Below, one piece after another: positions 27,293 through 37,800 of a stretch of 38,067 nucleotides of DNA (its first letter is position 1; each line of letters starts with the position of its first letter). The notes under the pieces are model-generated. The model was not told where the DNA came from and ran no database searches. It saw only the letters and a list, made by a program, of their open reading frames with translations. Made by a program: the position numbers and the translations under genes. Origin of the DNA: JAEUMW01 sp039807745 (GTDB lineage Bacteria; Pseudomonadota; Gammaproteobacteria; Burkholderiales; JAEUMW01); NCBI GenBank assembly GCA_039807745.1, contig JBDHRV010000016.1, positions 1 through 38,067 of the forward strand, read 5' to 3'.

Positions 27293-28189
27293 CTACACCA
27301 ATGGGCGCCGATAGAGGCCTTCGAGGATTCTCAGCGGCGAGCGCTCCGGGTGTCGCATGGCCGCCACCGGCAGGTGAAAAGTCTGCTCCAGCAGATGCTG
27401 GCCGCCGAGCGCCGCGTGCATGACCCGGTCGGTGTAGACGATCCAGGTGCTGCCCGGCGGGAACGCGACCGCGGTCTTGGGCGACGCCTTCTGGTATGCC
27501 ATGTCGGCCTTGCTGCGATCGTGCAGCTGGAGCATGACGTGATCGTACGGGGTACGGCGCCCGCGCGTCACCCGCAGGTGTTCGAGCAGCGCCCCGGAGA
27601 GCGCGCCCGGCACGGTGATGCGATCCACGAACTTCGGTGCGAAGACCTCGAACGGCTCGCCGACTTCCCAGCGCCGCGGCTCGCCTTCGGGATTCACGTT
27701 GCTGAAGACGCGCAGGATACGGCGGCCCTGATTGGGGGAGGACGAGAAGGCATCCACGTGCAGGCGTGTGTCGTCCTTCTTGTAGGAGCTGGGCCTGCCC
27801 TCCACCCGCACGGGGCGGAAGCTGGTGCGGGCGATCTCCAGGTCGGCGGCGTAGTCCGGCAGCATGGTCTTGACGAGCCGGGTCGTGCTCTCGGAGTACC
27901 GGCGCATCATCGAGTGCAACGCCTCGCGCGCCGCACCGGAGAGCGCGGTGCCGTGCAGACTGTCGTTGCGGATGTCGTACACCACGTTCTTCGACTTGCC
28001 ATCCGAGGTCGTCGGCGCGAGCAAAGATCTCTCATCCGGCGACAGCTCGAAATTCAGCCGTGGAAAGTACAGGATTTCGCCGCGTTCGATGGCGTCGACC
28101 GTCTCGCCCCCCGCCTCGCCCGGTGCCGCGCCATCCCAGCGGCTGGTGCACAGCACCTTGAGGGCATCGGGGTAGTGCGTCGTGTCCAT
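27293..28189 (-). CDS. kdoO: Kdo hydroxylase (Fe(II)/2-oxoglutarate dioxygenase)
   Basis: Probably hydroxylates the C3 of Kdo in lipid A-core to give Ko. The 298-residue protein shows the iron-binding facial triad as H144 and D146 (LHVDAF) and a distal histidine, likely H258 (VMHAALGG). The block FSSSPNQGRRILRVFSNVNPEG is strongly typical of the KdoO family. It has no signal peptide and should act in the cytoplasm or at the inner membrane. ATG 28189 is chosen over ATG 28204 because GGGAG lies 8 bases upstream of it. The following ArnT-like gene starts 26 bases after its stop. Confidence 0.88.
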   Translation of the reverse strand: MDTTHYPDALKVLCTSRWDGAAPGEAGGETVDAIERGEILYFPRLNFELSPDERSLLAPTTSDGKSKNVVYDIRNDSLHGTALSGAAREALHSMMRRYSESTTRLVKTMLPDYAADLEIARTSFRPVRVEGRPSSYKKDDTRLHVDAFSSSPNQGRRILRVFSNVNPEGEPRRWEVGEPFEVFAPKFVDRITVPGALSGALLEHLRVTRGRRTPYDHVMLQLHDRSKADMAYQKASPKTAVAFPPGSTWIVYTDRVMHAALGGQHLLEQTFHLPVAAMRHPERSPLRILEGLYRRPLV

Positions 28190-28230
28190 TGTCGTTACTC
28201 CCATGTGATTGGATCAGCAGGCCTCGCCGA

Positions 28231-28260
28231 AAGCAAAAAGGCAGCTTCGCGCTGCCTTTG
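28231..28260 (-). terminator. Rho-independent terminator after rpmE
   Basis: A perfect 9-base stem, AAAGGCAGC/GCTGCCTTT, with a 5-base loop. On the minus strand it runs into TTTTTGCTTT. It lies 52 bases after the rpmE stop and 42 bases before the kdoO start. Confidence 0.85.
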
Positions 28261-28311
28261 CTCATGATGCACGGGCGAGAACTCGTGCTGAGGCCTGACG
28301 CCCGGCGCGAC

Positions 28312-28533
28312 TCAAGCGGCGCTCTTTCCCGCTCCCCGGGCGTAGCGCTGGCGAAACTTCTCCACGCGCCCGGCCGTATCCATGATTTTCTGCTTGCCCG
28401 TGTAGAACGGATGGCAGGCCGAGCAGACCTCCACGTGCAGGGGTCGTCCGATGGTGGAGCGTGTCTGGAACGTGTTGCCGCAACTGCACGTGACGGTGAT
28501 CTCTTCGTACTTCGGGTGAATCTTCTCTTTCAT
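28312..28533 (-). CDS. rpmE: 50S ribosomal protein L31 (zinc-binding form)
   Basis: Ribosomal large-subunit protein of 73 residues. It begins MKEKIHPKYEEITVTCSCG and has four zinc-ligand cysteines, C16, C18, C37 and C40 (CSCGN, CSACHPFYTGKQK), so it is the C+ form that stores zinc. ATG 28533 follows AGGAG with 6-8 bases spacing; nine extra upstream codons in the open frame are not needed. It has its own promoter and intrinsic terminator. Confidence 0.97.
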   Translation of the reverse strand: MKEKIHPKYEEITVTCSCGNTFQTRSTIGRPLHVEVCSACHPFYTGKQKIMDTAGRVEKFRQRYARGAGKSAA

Positions 28534-28596
28534 GGAACTCTCCTGCGCACGCCGCTGCAAGAACCCCTGCTCCCGCAGCGTCGCGAAAGGCGGAAA

Positions 28597-28625
28597 ATTA
28601 TCCGGAAAAACGCTTCCCGGCGCAA
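28597..28625 (-). promoter_or_regulatory. sigma70 promoter of rpmE
   Basis: Minus-strand TTGCGC (-35, 28620-28625), a 17-base spacer and GATAAT (-10, 28597-28602). The transcript would start near 28590, about 57 bases before the ATG. Confidence 0.5.
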
Positions 28626-28635
28626 GGCGCGCTTC

Positions 28636-29691
28636 TCACGCACGGCCCGATACGAGCCCCTCCATGCGGCGAATCAGCGCGTCGGTGTATTCGAGCGTGG
28701 AGGCCGCCCCGCCGAGGTCGCGGGTGCGGACGTTGTCGTCCCGGATCACCAGGTCGATCGCATCGCGCAGGATGCCCGCCTTGGCCGACTCGCCGACGTA
28801 GTCGAGCATCATCGCGGCGGCGAGGAGCAGCGCGGTGGGATTCGCGACGCCCTTGCCCGCGATGTCCGGCGCGGATCCGTGGACTGCCTCGAAGATCGCT
28901 GCTTCGGTGCCGATGTTGCCACCGGGAGCGAGCCCCAGACCCCCGACCAGCCCCGCGATGAGATCGGAGAGGATGTCGCCGAACAGGTTCGTCGTCAGGA
29001 TCACGTCGAACTTGGTCGGGTCGAGGACGAGCTGCATCGCGCACGCATCGATGATCCGGTCGTCGAGCGTGAGCCGGCCGGCGTAGGGCTGGTAGCACGC
29101 GCGCACTTCTTCCAGGAAGAGGCCGGTGAGCGCCTTGAGGATGTTCGCCTTGTGCACGCAGGTGACGTTCTTGCGGCCGTTCTTCACAGCGTAGTCGAAT
29201 GCGAACTCGGCGACCCGGCGGCAGCCCTCGCGGGTATTGATCCCTGAGCCAATCGCCACGGCATGCGGGTCGCCCTTGATCGGGATGAAGTGCTCGAAGC
29301 CGACATAGAAGCCTTCCGTGTTCTCGCGGACGAGCACGATGTCGACATTCTCGTACCGGCCCCCCGGAACGATGGTGCGAACGGGCCGCAGGTTGGCGTA
29401 GAGCTCGAACTCCTCGCGCAGGCGCACGTTGACCGATCGATAACCGCCCCCGACCGGCGTGGTCAACGGACCCTTCAGGGCGAGCCGCGTGCGGCGGATG
29501 CTGTCCATCGTCTCTTTCGGGAGCGGATCGCCCTGGCGCGCGACCGCGTCCATGCCGCCCGTGACTTCTTCCCATTCGAACGGGGCGTCGAGCGCGGTGA
29601 GCACCCGAACCGTGGCGTGCATGATCTCCGGTCCGATGCCATCCCCGGGGATGAGGGTGGCGGGGATCTTCCTGGTGGCTTGGTTCGGCAT
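28636..29691 (-). CDS. isocitrate dehydrogenase, NAD-type (isopropylmalate dehydrogenase superfamily)
   Basis: 351-residue beta-decarboxylating dehydrogenase. The substrate motif SVNVRLREEFELYANLRPVR and the cofactor segment HGSAPDIAGKGVANPTALLL match NAD-dependent isocitrate dehydrogenases of the short, mitochondrial-like type. LeuB normally has a different substrate loop. Catalytic residues are visible in VRENTEGFYVGFEH (Tyr), CVHKANILK (Lys) and TTNLFGDILSDL (Asp). It would convert isocitrate to 2-oxoglutarate in the TCA cycle. ATG 29691 follows GGAGGAG by 6 bases. It lies between rho and rpmE on the same strand, possibly co-transcribed with rho. Homoisocitrate or tartrate dehydrogenase is a less likely alternative. 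Confidence 0.87.
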   Translation of the reverse strand: MPNQATRKIPATLIPGDGIGPEIMHATVRVLTALDAPFEWEEVTGGMDAVARQGDPLPKETMDSIRRTRLALKGPLTTPVGGGYRSVNVRLREEFELYANLRPVRTIVPGGRYENVDIVLVRENTEGFYVGFEHFIPIKGDPHAVAIGSGINTREGCRRVAEFAFDYAVKNGRKNVTCVHKANILKALTGLFLEEVRACYQPYAGRLTLDDRIIDACAMQLVLDPTKFDVILTTNLFGDILSDLIAGLVGGLGLAPGGNIGTEAAIFEAVHGSAPDIAGKGVANPTALLLAAAMMLDYVGESAKAGILRDAIDLVIRDDNVRTRDLGGAASTLEYTDALIRRMEGLVSGRA

Positions 29692-29770
29692 GTTCTTCTC
29701 CTCCGGAAATGTGTTGGTTGCGCCCCGCTGCGCCGAGGCGGAGTCGGTATGACCGAGCTCGATCGTGATC

Positions 29771-31030
<1,260 letters not shown>

Positions 31031-31134
31031 GGGAAAGGCGGCGTGGCAGCGAGGTGGAGAAATACAGCGGGGAATCGGGTGGTTCGAGGAAGGAACGGGA
31101 GTCCGCTTCAGAATCCCGACTGGACTGACTTTGC

Positions 31135-31160
31135 GCCGTCACCGTGTCCGCGGTGGCGGC
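31135..31160. other. hairpin between trxA and rho
   Basis: GCCGTCACCG and CGGTGGCGGC form a 10-base stem with one mismatch and a 6-base loop in the 164-base gap upstream of rho. There is no T-run. It could end part of the trxA transcript or belong to the rho leader, where autoregulation is known in other bacteria; its role here is not shown. Confidence 0.35.
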
Positions 31161-31194
31161 GGCGAGGAAGCGTCAGCGGCTTAAGCTAATGAGT

Positions 31195-31521
31195 TCAGAG
31201 GTTGCTGTCAATGAAGGCGGAGAGCTGCGACTTGGAGAGCGCGCCCACCTTGGTTGCTTCGACGTTTCCGTTCTTGAACAGCATCAGCGTCGGAATGCCG
31301 CGGATGCCGAAGCGCGGCGGCGTGGCCTGGTTCTCGTCGATGTTGAGCTTCACCACCTTGAGCTTTCCGGAGTATTCCTTCGCCACCTCGTCCAGGATCG
31401 GCGCGATCATCTTGCACGGGCCGCACCACTCCGCCCAGTAGTCGACGAGAACGGGCGTGGGTGAATGAAGGACTTCCTGCTCGAAGGTGTCGTCGGTCAC
31501 GTAATGAATATGCTCACTCAT
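31195..31521 (-). CDS. trxA: thioredoxin
   Basis: Cytoplasmic disulfide reductase of 108 residues with the active site WCGPC (C33 and C36), the buried Asp in VLVDYWAEW and the cis-proline in GIRGIPTLMLFKNG. ATG 31521 gives the standard length; an open frame upstream to 32166 is only the antisense of fdxA. The ribosome site is weak (CGGAC). rho follows on the same strand after 164 bases. Confidence 0.97.
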   Translation of the reverse strand: MSEHIHYVTDDTFEQEVLHSPTPVLVDYWAEWCGPCKMIAPILDEVAKEYSGKLKVVKLNIDENQATPPRFGIRGIPTLMLFKNGNVEATKVGALSKSQLSAFIDSNL

Positions 31522-31647
31522 GGGATGGTCCGGAACTGCAGTTTTCGGGGGGCGCCGCCACGCAGGCCGGCAAGGGAGGGACGTACAACGTAATGCTATC
31601 CAAAACGGCGTTGCAAGGGAAGGGCTGGGAATCCGTGTGGGCGTTTC

Positions 31648-31656
31648 TGCTAGAAT
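31648..31656 (+). promoter_or_regulatory. extended -10 promoter for fdxA
   Basis: TGC-TAGAAT, 52 bases before the fdxA ATG, is identical over nine bases to the element before yajC and at the same distance from its start codon. No clear -35 is present. Confidence 0.5.
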
Positions 31657-31707
31657 CGCGCGGATTCGCGGTGAGGATGGACCACAACACGCAAGATAGA
31701 GGGTGTC

Positions 31708-32031
31708 ATGACCTACGTCGTTACAGAAAGCTGCGTCAAGTGCAAGTACACGGACTGTGTGGACGTTTGTCCCGTGGACTGCTTCCGTGAAGGTCCCAAC
31801 TTTCTGGTGATCGACCCCGACGAATGCATCGACTGCACCCTCTGTGTCGCGGAATGTCCCGTCGAGGCGATCTTCGCCGAGGACGACGTGCCGGCGGACC
31901 AGCGCGACTTCGTCGCCATCAACGCCGAGCTCGCCAAGGCGTGGCCGGCAATCGTGGAGAAGAAGGACGCGCCGGGGGACGCGGACGAATGGGCGAAAGT
32001 CAAAGACAAGCGCGACCTGCTGGAGAAGTAA
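31708..32031 (+). CDS. fdxA: 7Fe ferredoxin FdxA
   Basis: Low-potential ferredoxin with one [3Fe-4S] and one [4Fe-4S] cluster, as in Azotobacter FdI. The cysteine pattern matches that protein with an offset of one: C9, C17 and C50 for the 3Fe cluster, C21, C40, C43 and C46 for the 4Fe cluster, and a free C25. C12 is an additional cysteine. The 107 residues include the usual long C-terminal helix (NAELAKAWPAI). Its stop codon overlaps an ATG (TAATG) that opens the frame of the next gene. Confidence 0.96.
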   Translation: MTYVVTESCVKCKYTDCVDVCPVDCFREGPNFLVIDPDECIDCTLCVAECPVEAIFAEDDVPADQRDFVAINAELAKAWPAIVEKKDAPGDADEWAKVKDKRDLLEK

Positions 32032-32198
32032 TGGTGTCTGTGGAACGCGTCCGAATCGTCCGCTGCCCGGTCGCCGCCCCGTAGCCGAAACTCGAAGCCT
32101 CGTCCGGGCCGCTGATCCGCCTCGGCCAAGTCTCCGCGCCGCACCTGGAACATCTCGTCCACTCACCGTCCCGGCTTCTGCGCGATGCCGCGCACGCG

Positions 32199-34877
32199 GT
32201 GATCGAGCGCTTCGGGCCGCCGGGCCAGGATCTATCCGCGATCACGATACTGCTGCCGAGCCGGCTCGCGGCCGGCGGCTTCGTGCGTGCTCTCGCGGCA
32301 GTTGCCGGGCAGCGCGTGCTCCCGCTGCCGTGTCTCACCACGCTTGCCGACTGGGCCGCATCGATCCCCTGCTGCCGATCGCTCTGGACCGACAGCGCCC
32401 GCGAACTCGCGCTGGTCGCGCAGCTCCGCGGGCGTGGCTGGTTCGACGACAGCGATCTCTGGGCCGTCGCGGCGGAGTTGCGTCAGCTCGCCGATGAGCT
32501 CACGCGGCATCGCGCCGTGCTGCCCGCCACGCTCGCGGAATTCACTTCCCGGCTCGAGTTCGCGTACCGCAGGCAGGCCGGTGCACCGATGGCGATGGAA
32601 GCGCGGCTCGTGCACGAGACGTGGCGTGCGCTGGTGGAGGACTGCGGCGGTGCGATCGACGCCGTCGCGCGCTATCACCTGCGGCTCGGCATGCTGGCGG
32701 AGAACCCTGTCGCGCCGCTGGTCGCGGTGGGCCTCGAAGGCTTGAGCCCGGCGGAGACCGAATTCCTCGCGGCGTATGCCGAGCGGCAGCCGGTGCTCGT
32801 GATCGCCGCCGGCGTCCCGGAGACTGGCGCCGAGCCCATGCTGCGGGTCCTCGATGCCGCCTGGCCGGCGCCGCGCGAGAGCGCATCGAGCCTGCGCGAG
32901 CGCGCCGCGGCGGTGAGACGCGAAGTGGCCGGTGATCCGCTCGCGGAGCGGCTTGCGCTCTTCGGCGCAGCCAGTCTGGAAGAGGAAGCCGAGGTCGCGG
33001 ACGTGCGCGTGCGCAGCTGGCTTCTGGAGGGCAGGCAGCGCATCGCCGTCGTGGTCCAGGATCGCCTCGTCGCGAGGCGCCTGCGTGCGCTGCTCGAGCG
33101 CGCCGAAGTGCTGGTGCAGGACGAAACCGGCTGGGCGCTGTCCACCGTCGCCGCGGCAACCGTCATCATGCGGTTTCTCGACTGCCTCGGCAGCGATTTC
33201 CACCATCGCGATCTCGTCGACCTGCTCAAGTCGCCCTTCCTGTTCGCGGACTGGAGCGCCGACGCGCGCCGCAGTGCCGCCTACCGATTGGAGCGCATGA
33301 TCCGCCGCGAAGGCTTGATCTCGGGGCTGCGCAATTTGGCCGAAGCGGCCACGCGGCGGGACGATGCGGGGCGAGCCGGGGCCGCGCTCGAGCGCTTGCA
33401 GGCCGCTGCGCTGCGCATGTTTCCGCGGCGCCACGCGACGGTCGGAGCCTGGCTGCAGCGCCTGCACGAAGCGCTCGACGCGCTTGGCATCGTGCCGGGC
33501 CTCGCGCAGGACGCCGCCGGGCAGCAGTTGCTGGATCTGCTCGCGCGCCTCGCCCGGGAGCTCGGCGACAGCGGGCCGCGGATCGACCTCGGCGAATGGC
33601 GCCGCTGGCTCGACGGCGAGCTCGAGCGTGCGACCTTCCGCGATCGCGACGTGGCGAGCCCCGTGCTCTTCACCCATCTTGCGGCGACGGCGCTGCGGGA
33701 GTTCGACGCCGTCATCCTGCTCGGCTGCGACGCCAGGCAGTTTCCCGGTAAGGCGGGTGTGAGCCTCTTCTTCAACCAGTCGGTGCGGCGGCAGCTCGGA
33801 CTTCCAGTGCGCGAAGACGAGCTCGAACAGACGCGCCGCCGCTTGATCGAGCTCGTCGCCGCGACGCCCCGGGTGCTCGTCACCTGGCAGGCGCAGGTCG
33901 ACGGCGAACCGAATCTCGTGAGCCCGTACTTCGAGCGGCTGCAGGCGTTCAGCACGCTCGCCTTCGGGCACGACCTGCGCGTCGCATCCTCCGACTTCCT
34001 TCGCGCCGCCCGCGTCGCAGGCGAGCAGACTGCCGCGCCGCCGCGGGTGAGCGGCACACCGATGCCGGCGGCCTTGGATCTCGTGCCGCGCGAGATATCG
34101 GTGAGCGCGTGGGCGAGTCTGGTGGCGTGCCCCTACCAGTTCTATGCGCGCCACATGCTCAGGCTGAACGAGCTCGACGAGGTGCGCGAGGACATCGAGA
34201 AGCGCGATTACGGCGAGGTCGTGCACGCGATCCTGCGGCGCTTTCACGAACGGCACGCGCACATCTCCGGGACGGACCGGGACATGCTCGAGCGTGAGCT
34301 TGCCGCGATCAGCGAACAGATCTTCGCGCGGCTCATCGCGCGCAATTATCTGGCGACCGCCTGGCTGGTGCGCTGGAGAGCCCTGATCCCGGCCTATCTC
34401 GAGTGGCAGGCGGAGCGGGAAGCGCGGGGATGGCGGTTCAAGGCGGGTGAGGAACCGCGCGAGCTCGCGGTCCTGCTCGAAGGCGGTGCGACGCTCAAGC
34501 TTCGCGGTCGTCTCGACCGGATCGACGAGTGCGACGCCGGTACCGCGACGCAATACGCGGTGCTCGACTACAAGACGCAAAGCGTCGACGCGCTGCGGCG
34601 GAAAGTGCGCGAAGCGGGCGAGGACGTGCAGCTTGCCGCGTATGCGCTGCTGCAAGGGCACGTCACCGATGCCGCGTATGTGAGCCTCGACCAGGGCAGA
34701 GTGACAGCGGTGGCGCCGCACGGTGAGCCGGCCGCGCTCGCCGCGGCGGACCGCGCGCGCATCGCGCGCGCGTTCTCGGCTTTGCACGCAGGGGCGGCGC
34801 TCCCCGCGCACGGCGACCTGCGCACCTGCAAGTGGTGCGAGATGCGCGCGCTCTGCCGGCGAGACCACTGGGCGTGA
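32199..34877 (+). CDS. AddB-like Fe-S PD-(D/E)XK nuclease of double-strand break repair (start uncertain)
   Basis: Probable AddB/RecC-like partner of the helicase-nuclease that follows. The N-terminal two-thirds is helicase-like but lacks a Walker A, as in AddB. The C-terminal nuclease has D773 (GRLDRID), D790 and K792 (LDYKT), bracketed by the iron-sulfur staple C644 (CPYQFY) plus C877, C880 and C886 (CKWCEMRALC), the AddB arrangement. The GTG at 32199 is the first usual start but has no ribosome site. The frame reads on upstream as plausible protein (LEHLVHSPSRLLRDAA) to an amber codon at 32082, and beyond it to an ATG at 32031 that overlaps the fdxA stop and follows GGAGA. The true start may therefore be non-canonical, or the gene may be interrupted. 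892 residues from GTG. Confidence 0.8.
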   Translation: MIERFGPPGQDLSAITILLPSRLAAGGFVRALAAVAGQRVLPLPCLTTLADWAASIPCCRSLWTDSARELALVAQLRGRGWFDDSDLWAVAAELRQLADELTRHRAVLPATLAEFTSRLEFAYRRQAGAPMAMEARLVHETWRALVEDCGGAIDAVARYHLRLGMLAENPVAPLVAVGLEGLSPAETEFLAAYAERQPVLVIAAGVPETGAEPMLRVLDAAWPAPRESASSLRERAAAVRREVAGDPLAERLALFGAASLEEEAEVADVRVRSWLLEGRQRIAVVVQDRLVARRLRALLERAEVLVQDETGWALSTVAAATVIMRFLDCLGSDFHHRDLVDLLKSPFLFADWSADARRSAAYRLERMIRREGLISGLRNLAEAATRRDDAGRAGAALERLQAAALRMFPRRHATVGAWLQRLHEALDALGIVPGLAQDAAGQQLLDLLARLARELGDSGPRIDLGEWRRWLDGELERATFRDRDVASPVLFTHLAATALREFDAVILLGCDARQFPGKAGVSLFFNQSVRRQLGLPVREDELEQTRRRLIELVAATPRVLVTWQAQVDGEPNLVSPYFERLQAFSTLAFGHDLRVASSDFLRAARVAGEQTAAPPRVSGTPMPAALDLVPREISVSAWASLVACPYQFYARHMLRLNELDEVREDIEKRDYGEVVHAILRRFHERHAHISGTDRDMLERELAAISEQIFARLIARNYLATAWLVRWRALIPAYLEWQAEREARGWRFKAGEEPRELAVLLEGGATLKLRGRLDRIDECDAGTATQYAVLDYKTQSVDALRRKVREAGEDVQLAAYALLQGHVTDAAYVSLDQGRVTAVAPHGEPAALAAADRARIARAFSALHAGAALPAHGDLRTCKWCEMRALCRRDHWA

Positions 34878-37800
34878 ACCGCGCCGCGTTGAACGGCATC
34901 GCGCTCGACCCGTCGCGCCCCGTGGTCGTGGAGGCGTGCGCGGGATCGGGCAAGACCTGGCTCCTCGTATCGCGCATCCTGCGCCTGCTGCTCGCCGGCG
35001 CGGCACCCTCCGAGATCCTCGCCATCACCTTCACCCGCAAGGCCGCGCAGGAGATGGAAAGCCGCCTGCGCGAGGGGCTGCGGGTGCTCGCGCTCGATGC
35101 CGACGACGCGGTGCGCGCGTTCCTCGCCGCGCGCTCGGTACCGCCGCCCGAGGTCGAAGCGCTGCTGCGACCCGCGCGTGGCCTGTTCGAGCGTTTTCTC
35201 ACGGCCGAACCGGGTGTCACCATCAGCACCTTCCACGGCTGGTTCCTCGAGGTGATCGAGCGAGCACCGCTTACCGACGGTGCGCTCGGCCGCGTCGCGT
35301 TGATCGAGCAGACGTCCGGTCTCGCGCGCGACGCGTGGGAGGAATTCGCCCAGAGCCTGCGTCGCGAGGAGGCGCGTGAGCTCGCCGCACACTTTCGCTA
35401 CCTGCTCGAACGCCACGATCTTGGCGCTGTGCGCAAGCTCCTCACGGGTTTTCTCCACGAGCGCGCGCGCTGGTGGATCTACACCGCCGGTCGCGAGGAT
35501 CCGGTGGCCTTCGCGCTCGCGGATCTGCGACAGCAACTGAGCGTGAATCCCGACGCCGACCCGGTCGCGGAGGCGATGGCGGATGCCGGGCTGCGCGCCG
35601 CGCTGTGGACGGTGACCGAAGCCTTGCGCGCTGGCTCGCGCGCTTGCCATGCACGAGCGCAGGAGATCGACGCGGCACTGGCGCAGCCCGCGGCGGCAGC
35701 ATGTTTCGCGGCACTCGAGGCCTGCTTCCTCACGCAGAAGGGCACGCCCAATCAGCACCTTGCAAAGTCCTGCTCGAAATCCGGCGGCATGGCGAGCGAC
35801 GCTCACGCGCGCATCTGCGAGCGCCTCGTCGCAGCGCGGCGCGTCGTTACCGAACAGGACGTGTGGCGTCTGCACCAGGCGGCGCTGCCGTGCGGGGTGC
35901 AACTGATCGAGACTTACCAGCGACTCAAGCGGCTGCGCGACGCCGTCGACTTCGTCGACATCGAGTGGCGCGCCTGGCGGCTTTTGTCCCGCTCCGACCA
36001 CGCGGAGTACATGCAGTACAAGCTCGACGCGCGCTACCGCCACATCCTGGTCGACGAGTTCCAGGACACGAATCCGCTGCAGTGGCAGACCCTGCTCGCC
36101 TGGCTCGATGCATCCGCGGCGGTCGACCGCGCCCCCACGGTGTTTCTGGTGGGCGACCCGAAGCAGTCGATCTATCGCTTCCGCGGCGCCGAAGCGCGAC
36201 TGTTCGGGGTGGGTGCGCGCTATGTCGAGAACTCGCTCGACGGCAGCGTCGTCGCGCTCAACGAGTCGCGCCGCAGCGCGCCGGCGGTGATCGAGGCGGT
36301 GAATCGCATCTTTCGGGATGAACCCGGCTTCGCGCGCCACGAGACGCATCATCGCGCGCTGCCGGGTCGCGTCGAGGTGCTGCCGCTCGCGCGCGCCGCG
36401 CGCGGTACACCGGCCTCGACGGGGCATTCCGCTTCAGTCCTGCGCGACCCGCTCGTCACGCCGCGCGCCGACGAGCCGGAGCACGCGCGCGAGATCGAAG
36501 CCGCGCAGCTCGTGGTGGGCGTGCGCGCAATCGTGGGCCGGTGGATGATCCGCGACGAGCTCACGCAACGCGACCGGCCGGCAGGTTATGCGGACATCCT
36601 GGTGCTCGTCCGCGCCCGCACCCACCTGCACGTCTACGAGCAACGGCTGCGCGAGGCGCGCATTCCTTATCTCACGACGCGTCAGGGCGGTCTGCTGCTC
36701 ACGCTGGAGGCGGCGGACCTCACCTCGCTGCTGCGATTTCTCGTGACGCCGTTCGCCGATCTCGACCTGGCGGCAGCACTGCGCTCGCCGATCTTTTCCT
36801 GCGCCGACGAAGATCTAACCGCGCTCGCGCGCGCCGACGGGGCCACGTGGTGGTGGCGGCTCGAGCGGCTCGCGCACGACGGCGCGGCGAGTCCAGCCCT
36901 GGCACGCGCGCACCGATTGCTGCGCGGCTGGCTCGAGCGGGTGGACCGTCTGCCCGTACACGACCTGCTCGACGGCGTCTACTTCGAGGGCGACGTTCTG
37001 GCGCGATATGCCGAATCGGTGCCGGACGCGATGCGCGATCTCGTGGATGCGAACTTGCGCACCTTCATCCGGCTCGCCCTCGAGATCGACGCCGGCCGGT
37101 ACCCGAGCCTGCCGCGCTTCCTCGACGAGCTCGCGCTGCTGCGCCGGGGCGACGAGGAAGAGGCGCCGGACGAAGGCACCGTGGGCCACGCCGGCAATGC
37201 CGTCCGCATCCTGACGGTGCACGGGGCGAAGGGACTGGAGGCGCCGATCGTGTGGCTGCTCGATGCACACCAGGGGCGGCGCGGCGACGAGGCGAACCGC
37301 GTGCTCGTGGACTGGACGCCCGAGGACGATCGGCCGCGCCACTTCTCGCTGCTCACCACCAAAGAGGCGCGCGGCCATGCCCGCGACCCGCTGCTCGCCG
37401 CCGAGGCAGCGCTGGCCGGGCGCGAGGACACGAACCTGCTCTATGTGGCCATGACGCGCGCGAAGCAGGCGCTCATCGTGAGCGGGGCGGAGCACAGGAA
37501 GGCGGATCGAAGCTGGTATCGGCGCGTGGCGGACGCACTGGGCTTCGGCGATGACGGCGGCGTGCTGGGCGAGAATCTCGCGATTGCGGCCGCCGTGCAC
37601 ACCCCGCCGTCACCAGCAGGCGTTGCCACCCCCGCCGCTGGCGCGCCGGCGTTTCCGGATCCGGCGCTGTTGCCCGGACTCGTTCGCCCGCTGCCGACCG
37701 GTACGCGCAGCGCAGCCTTCGCGACGGCTGCCACGCGCCGCGGTGAGCGAATGCATCTGCTGCTGCAGCATCTTGCCCCGCCCGCACCGATCACGGATCG

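Noticed and set aside
31522..31707. A sigma70 promoter for trxA (TTGCAA-18-TACGTT on the minus strand)
   Set aside because: The -10 matches only 3 of 6 bases, so the assignment is too weak to list as a feature.
32232..36427. Long minus-strand open frames opposite the AddB/AddA-like genes
   Set aside because: Shadow frames with low-complexity composition; the plus-strand genes carry complete helicase and nuclease motifs.
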